From the NCBI GenBank assembly GCA_003523085.1, contig DPHD01000026.1, forward strand, positions 1 to 8,531: a stretch of DNA of 8,531 nucleotides. The letters are read 5' to 3'. Positions 6,722 through 8,531 of this stretch are shown here, piece after piece. Each line of letters starts with the position of its first letter. Position 1 is the first letter of the stretch. Position numbers and translations under genes: made by a program. Origin of the DNA: Oceanospirillaceae bacterium (GTDB taxonomy: Bacteria > Pseudomonadota > Gammaproteobacteria > Pseudomonadales > Balneatricaceae). The notes under the pieces were generated by a model. That model saw only the letters and a program-made list of their open reading frames with translations, was not told the DNA's origin and searched no databases.

Positions 6722-7234
6722 CTAAGGTTGTGTTGGCGCCAGCACACCATTGTGAAACACCAAACGTGAATGCCGTAAACACAGCTCTTTCATGGCTCGG
6801 CGATAAACCTCTCTCTTAAACGACACCACTTGATCCACCGGATACCAATAACTCACCCACTGCCATGCATCAAATTCTGGGTGATCTGTGGTGGCCGTTT
6901 GCACCGCTGAATCAGGCGCTAGCATACGTAACAAAAACCATTTTTGTTTTTGGCCAATACATAAAGGTTGTTGGCCCTGACGTATCATCCGTTTAGGTAA
7001 ACGGTAACGTAACCAGCCTCGGGTACAGGCTAATACTTCCACATGTTCTGGCAACAAGCCAATTTCTTCTTTTAATTCCCTAAATAAGGCTTCTTCTGGC
7101 GTTTCATGGGCGTCAATACCCCCTTGAGGAAACTGCCACGCATCCCAACCCAAACGTTTAGCCCATAACACTTGGCCATGGGAGTTTGCCAGAATAATGC
7201 CTACATTGGGGCGAAAACCATCTTTATCGATCAC
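6722..7234 (-). CDS. rppH: RNA pyrophosphohydrolase RppH (Nudix)
   Basis: RppH removes pyrophosphate from the 5' end of mRNAs, which exposes them to RNase E-dependent decay. With the GTG start at 7234 the product has 170 residues (E. coli 176) and the typical N-terminus MIDKDGFRPNVGIIL. The Nudix box is complete: G38, E44, R52, E53, E56, E57 and G59, with the glutamates binding the metal. The WQFPQGGID segment (33-41) and KWFLL further on are also typical. The GTG was chosen because it gives the family N-terminus, with GGTG 7 bases upstream as a weak ribosome site. The frame stays open upstream to a TTG at 7336, but that extension has no family likeness and comes within 18 bases of the divergent gene. 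It is followed closely by ptsP, so the two are probably one operon. Confidence 0.95.
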   Translation of the reverse strand: MIDKDGFRPNVGIILANSHGQVLWAKRLGWDAWQFPQGGIDAHETPEEALFRELKEEIGLLPEHVEVLACTRGWLRYRLPKRMIRQGQQPLCIGQKQKWFLLRMLAPDSAVQTATTDHPEFDAWQWVSYWYPVDQVVSFKREVYRRAMKELCLRHSRLVFHNGVLAPTQP

Positions 7235-7353
7235 GGCTTTGCACCATACAAAATATATTTGTACCCATTGTTCCACAAAACGGCAGGCAACAACAACCAC
7301 AGATGAAAATGAGCTAAAATAATGCTTTATAAGCAATTATCTTAGGATTAACC
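7235..7353. promoter_or_regulatory. Divergent control region between rppH and the HAD phosphatase gene
   Basis: These 119 AT-rich bases must carry start signals for both directions. For rppH, a weak pair on the minus strand is TTGTGG and TATTTT, separated by 17 bases and ending near the GTG. This would leave a very short leader. For the phosphatase gene, TATAAG at 7328-7333 matches a -10 element at five of six bases but has no good -35. That hexamer sits in a palindrome, TGCTT-TAT-AAGCA (7323-7335), which could be an operator. AGGA at 7344-7347, 6 bases before the ATG at 7354, is a good ribosome site. Which promoters are used cannot be told from sequence alone. Confidence 0.4.
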
Positions 7354-8013
7354 ATGTCATCAAGACTCGCCTTATTTGATTTAGACAACACCTTATTGGC
7401 CGGTGACAGCGACCACGGCTGGGGGGAGTTTATGGTGCAGCAAGGGTTAGTAGACGCCGCCGACTATGGTGCGAAGAATGACGCCTTCTATGCAGATTAT
7501 CTCGCCGGCAGTTTGGACATGGTGGCCTACGCCGAGTTTGCTTTGGCGCCACTAACCCAGTACAGCGTCCAAGAGTTAAACCATATTCATGAGCAATTCA
7601 TGCAAACCACGGTCATCCCCATGATTGCCCCCAAAACCCAAGCCTTATTACAAACGCACCGTGAGGCCGGTGATGTACTCGTCATTATCACCGCCACTAA
7701 CGATTTTATCACCGGGCCGATTGCTAGTTACTTAGATATTCCCCACCTGATCGCCACACCTACAGAATGTATCGATGGCCGTTATACCGGTAAACTCAGC
7801 GGCTCACCCTGTTTTAAGGCAGGCAAGATCGACAAGCTCAAGACATGGATGAGCCAGCAGGGGCACACTATTGAAGGCGCTTGTTTTTACAGTGACTCCC
7901 ACAATGACTTGCCCCTGCTAGAGCTGGTAGACGAGCCTATTGCAGTAGATCCCGACGCACAGCTTGAAGCCCACGCACTGGCCAAGGGCTGGCCAGTGCT
8001 GAGCTTACGTTAG
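7354..8013 (+). CDS. HAD-superfamily phosphatase, subfamily IB (SerB-like)
   Basis: This is a predicted cytoplasmic phosphomonoesterase of the haloacid dehalogenase superfamily, in the IB group that includes phosphoserine phosphatase and CicA-like proteins. The natural substrate is unknown. All four motifs of the 219-residue product are visible: motif I FDLDNTLL with the nucleophile D9 and acid D11; motif II at VIITATN with T113; motif III K158 in FKAGKIDKL; and motif IV FYSDSHNDLPLLE with D181 and D185 for Mg2+ binding. A helical cap lies between motifs I and II (about 20-95). The segment GDSDHGWGEF after motif I is typical of this subgroup in Pseudomonas-like bacteria. The ATG at 7354 has AGGA 6 bases upstream. 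The gene diverges from rppH, and its stop overlaps the end of the methyltransferase gene on the other strand by 4 bases. Confidence 0.92.
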   Translation: MSSRLALFDLDNTLLAGDSDHGWGEFMVQQGLVDAADYGAKNDAFYADYLAGSLDMVAYAEFALAPLTQYSVQELNHIHEQFMQTTVIPMIAPKTQALLQTHREAGDVLVIITATNDFITGPIASYLDIPHLIATPTECIDGRYTGKLSGSPCFKAGKIDKLKTWMSQQGHTIEGACFYSDSHNDLPLLELVDEPIAVDPDAQLEAHALAKGWPVLSLR

Positions 8014-8033
8014 TCCTCGTACCAAGTACGTAA
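8005..8033. other. Nested inverted repeats at convergent gene ends
   Basis: TTACGT (8005-8010) pairs with ACGTAA (8028-8033), and inside the span CGTAC (8018-8022) pairs with GTACG (8026-8030). The two pairings share bases and are mutually exclusive. Both stop codons (TAG 8011-8013 on plus, TAA 8010-8012 on minus) lie within the span. There is no proper T-run, so a role in ending transcription is only possible. Confidence 0.3.
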
Positions 8034-8531
8034 AATGACAGACTTAAGGTAATCGGTTTCCGGAATAGCGGGGTGTATCGGGTGATCGCCACCCTGACCG
8101 CCTTGCTCCAAAACTTGGCCGTTACGGCCATTTTTACGACATGCTTCCTGCAATAATTGAGTCAGGCGTGTACGTTCCAAATGCATGGAACATGAGGCAG
8201 ACACCAGAATACCCTCTGGCGTGAGCAAGCGCATGGCCAGTTGGTTGGCGCGCTGATAGGCTAACTCACCGGCCTTAATGTCTTTGCGGCGGGCAATAAA
8301 TGCAGGGGGATCAATAATCACCACATCAAACCGCTCGCCGTCTTCATGCAGTTGTTTCATGGCCGCAAAGGCGTCGCCTTTTAAGCTGTGCACTTGCTCG
8401 GCCACACCATTTAATTCGGCTTGCTGATGTACCAAATCCAACGCCGGTGCAGATGCGTCCACACAAATCACCTCTTTAGCACCCGCTGCTGCAGCCTGAA
8501 TACCCCAGCCGCCAATGTAACTAAAAATGTC
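8010..8531 (-). CDS. RlmI-like class I SAM-dependent rRNA methyltransferase, C-terminal part
   Basis: The gene begins beyond the right edge; the last 173 residues are visible. It encodes the catalytic domain of an RlmI/RlmL-C-like methyltransferase. E. coli RlmI makes m5C1962 in 23S rRNA, and full-length members have about 395 residues with an N-terminal PUA domain, which would lie outside the window. Visible motifs (window numbering) are the SAM-binding motif I DIFSYIGGWGIQAA (1-14), the acidic VDAS (24-27) ending the next strand, DPPAF at 74-78 (motif IV), and SASCSM with C114, matching the catalytic-cysteine segment. The C-terminal GGDHPIHPAIPETDYLK is characteristic of this group. The open frame runs to the edge, so the GTG at 8471 is not the start. 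The exact target base is inferred from the family, so no gene symbol is given. Confidence 0.9.
   Translation of the reverse strand, partial: DIFSYIGGWGIQAAAAGAKEVICVDASAPALDLVHQQAELNGVAEQVHSLKGDAFAAMKQLHEDGERFDVVIIDPPAFIARRKDIKAGELAYQRANQLAMRLLTPEGILVSASCSMHLERTRLTQLLQEACRKNGRNGQVLEQGGQGGDHPIHPAIPETDYLKSVILRTWYED

Noticed and set aside
8412..8471. Start of the methyltransferase gene at the GTG at 8471
   Set aside because: The frame continues upstream to the window edge and encodes the SAM-binding motif I, so the gene is simply cut by the window.
1..8531. CRISPR array, tRNA, rRNA, transposase or phage genes
   Set aside because: No regularly spaced repeats, clover-leaf sequence, rRNA segment or mobile-element protein was seen; the only repeat block is at the left edge.

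Overview
The window looks like chromosomal housekeeping DNA from a gammaproteobacterium. The main evidence is gene order: rppH, ptsP, lgt and thyA lie in the same order and orientation as in Escherichia coli. The tauE-type permease before lgt, and the HAD phosphatase divergent from rppH, resemble what I recall of Pseudomonas-like genomes. Base composition is moderate and coding density is very high. I cannot name a genus; a marine, Pseudomonas- or Cellvibrio-like lineage is a guess.

Layout from left to right. Bases 1-59 hold part of a dispersed, palindrome-rich repeat ending just before the folA stop codon. Bases 64-2991 are a tight minus-strand cluster, read tauE-like permease, lgt, thyA, folA, with gaps or overlaps of -4 to 62 bases. 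Bases 2992-3070 are a short divergent promoter region. Bases 3071-4455 are a two-gene plus-strand unit: an NRDE/TANGO2-family gene overlapping a LysE/ArgO-type exporter gene. This unit separates ptsP from the lgt cluster and converges on ptsP with overlapping 3' ends. Bases 4429-7234 are the minus-strand pair rppH-ptsP. Bases 7235-7353 are a divergent control region. Bases 7354-8013 encode a HAD-IB phosphatase on the plus strand. It converges, with a 4-base overlap, on the 3' part of an RlmI-like rRNA methyltransferase that runs off the right edge.

Functionally, thyA and folA form a coupled pair: thymidylate synthase oxidises methylene-tetrahydrofolate to dihydrofolate, and dihydrofolate reductase regenerates tetrahydrofolate. 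Lgt starts lipoprotein maturation. RppH initiates mRNA decay by removing 5' pyrophosphate, and PtsP is the first phosphotransferase of the nitrogen-related PTS. The two predicted transporters (TauE/SafE and LysE types) have unknown substrates here.

No phage, transposase, CRISPR array, tRNA or rRNA was seen, and I found no clear sign of a new multi-gene system. The points most worth a second look are the left-edge repeat, the plus-strand NRDE-lysE insertion with face-to-face promoters, hairpins at convergent gene ends, and a substitution in the Lgt signature. There is no stretch over 300 bases without a gene.
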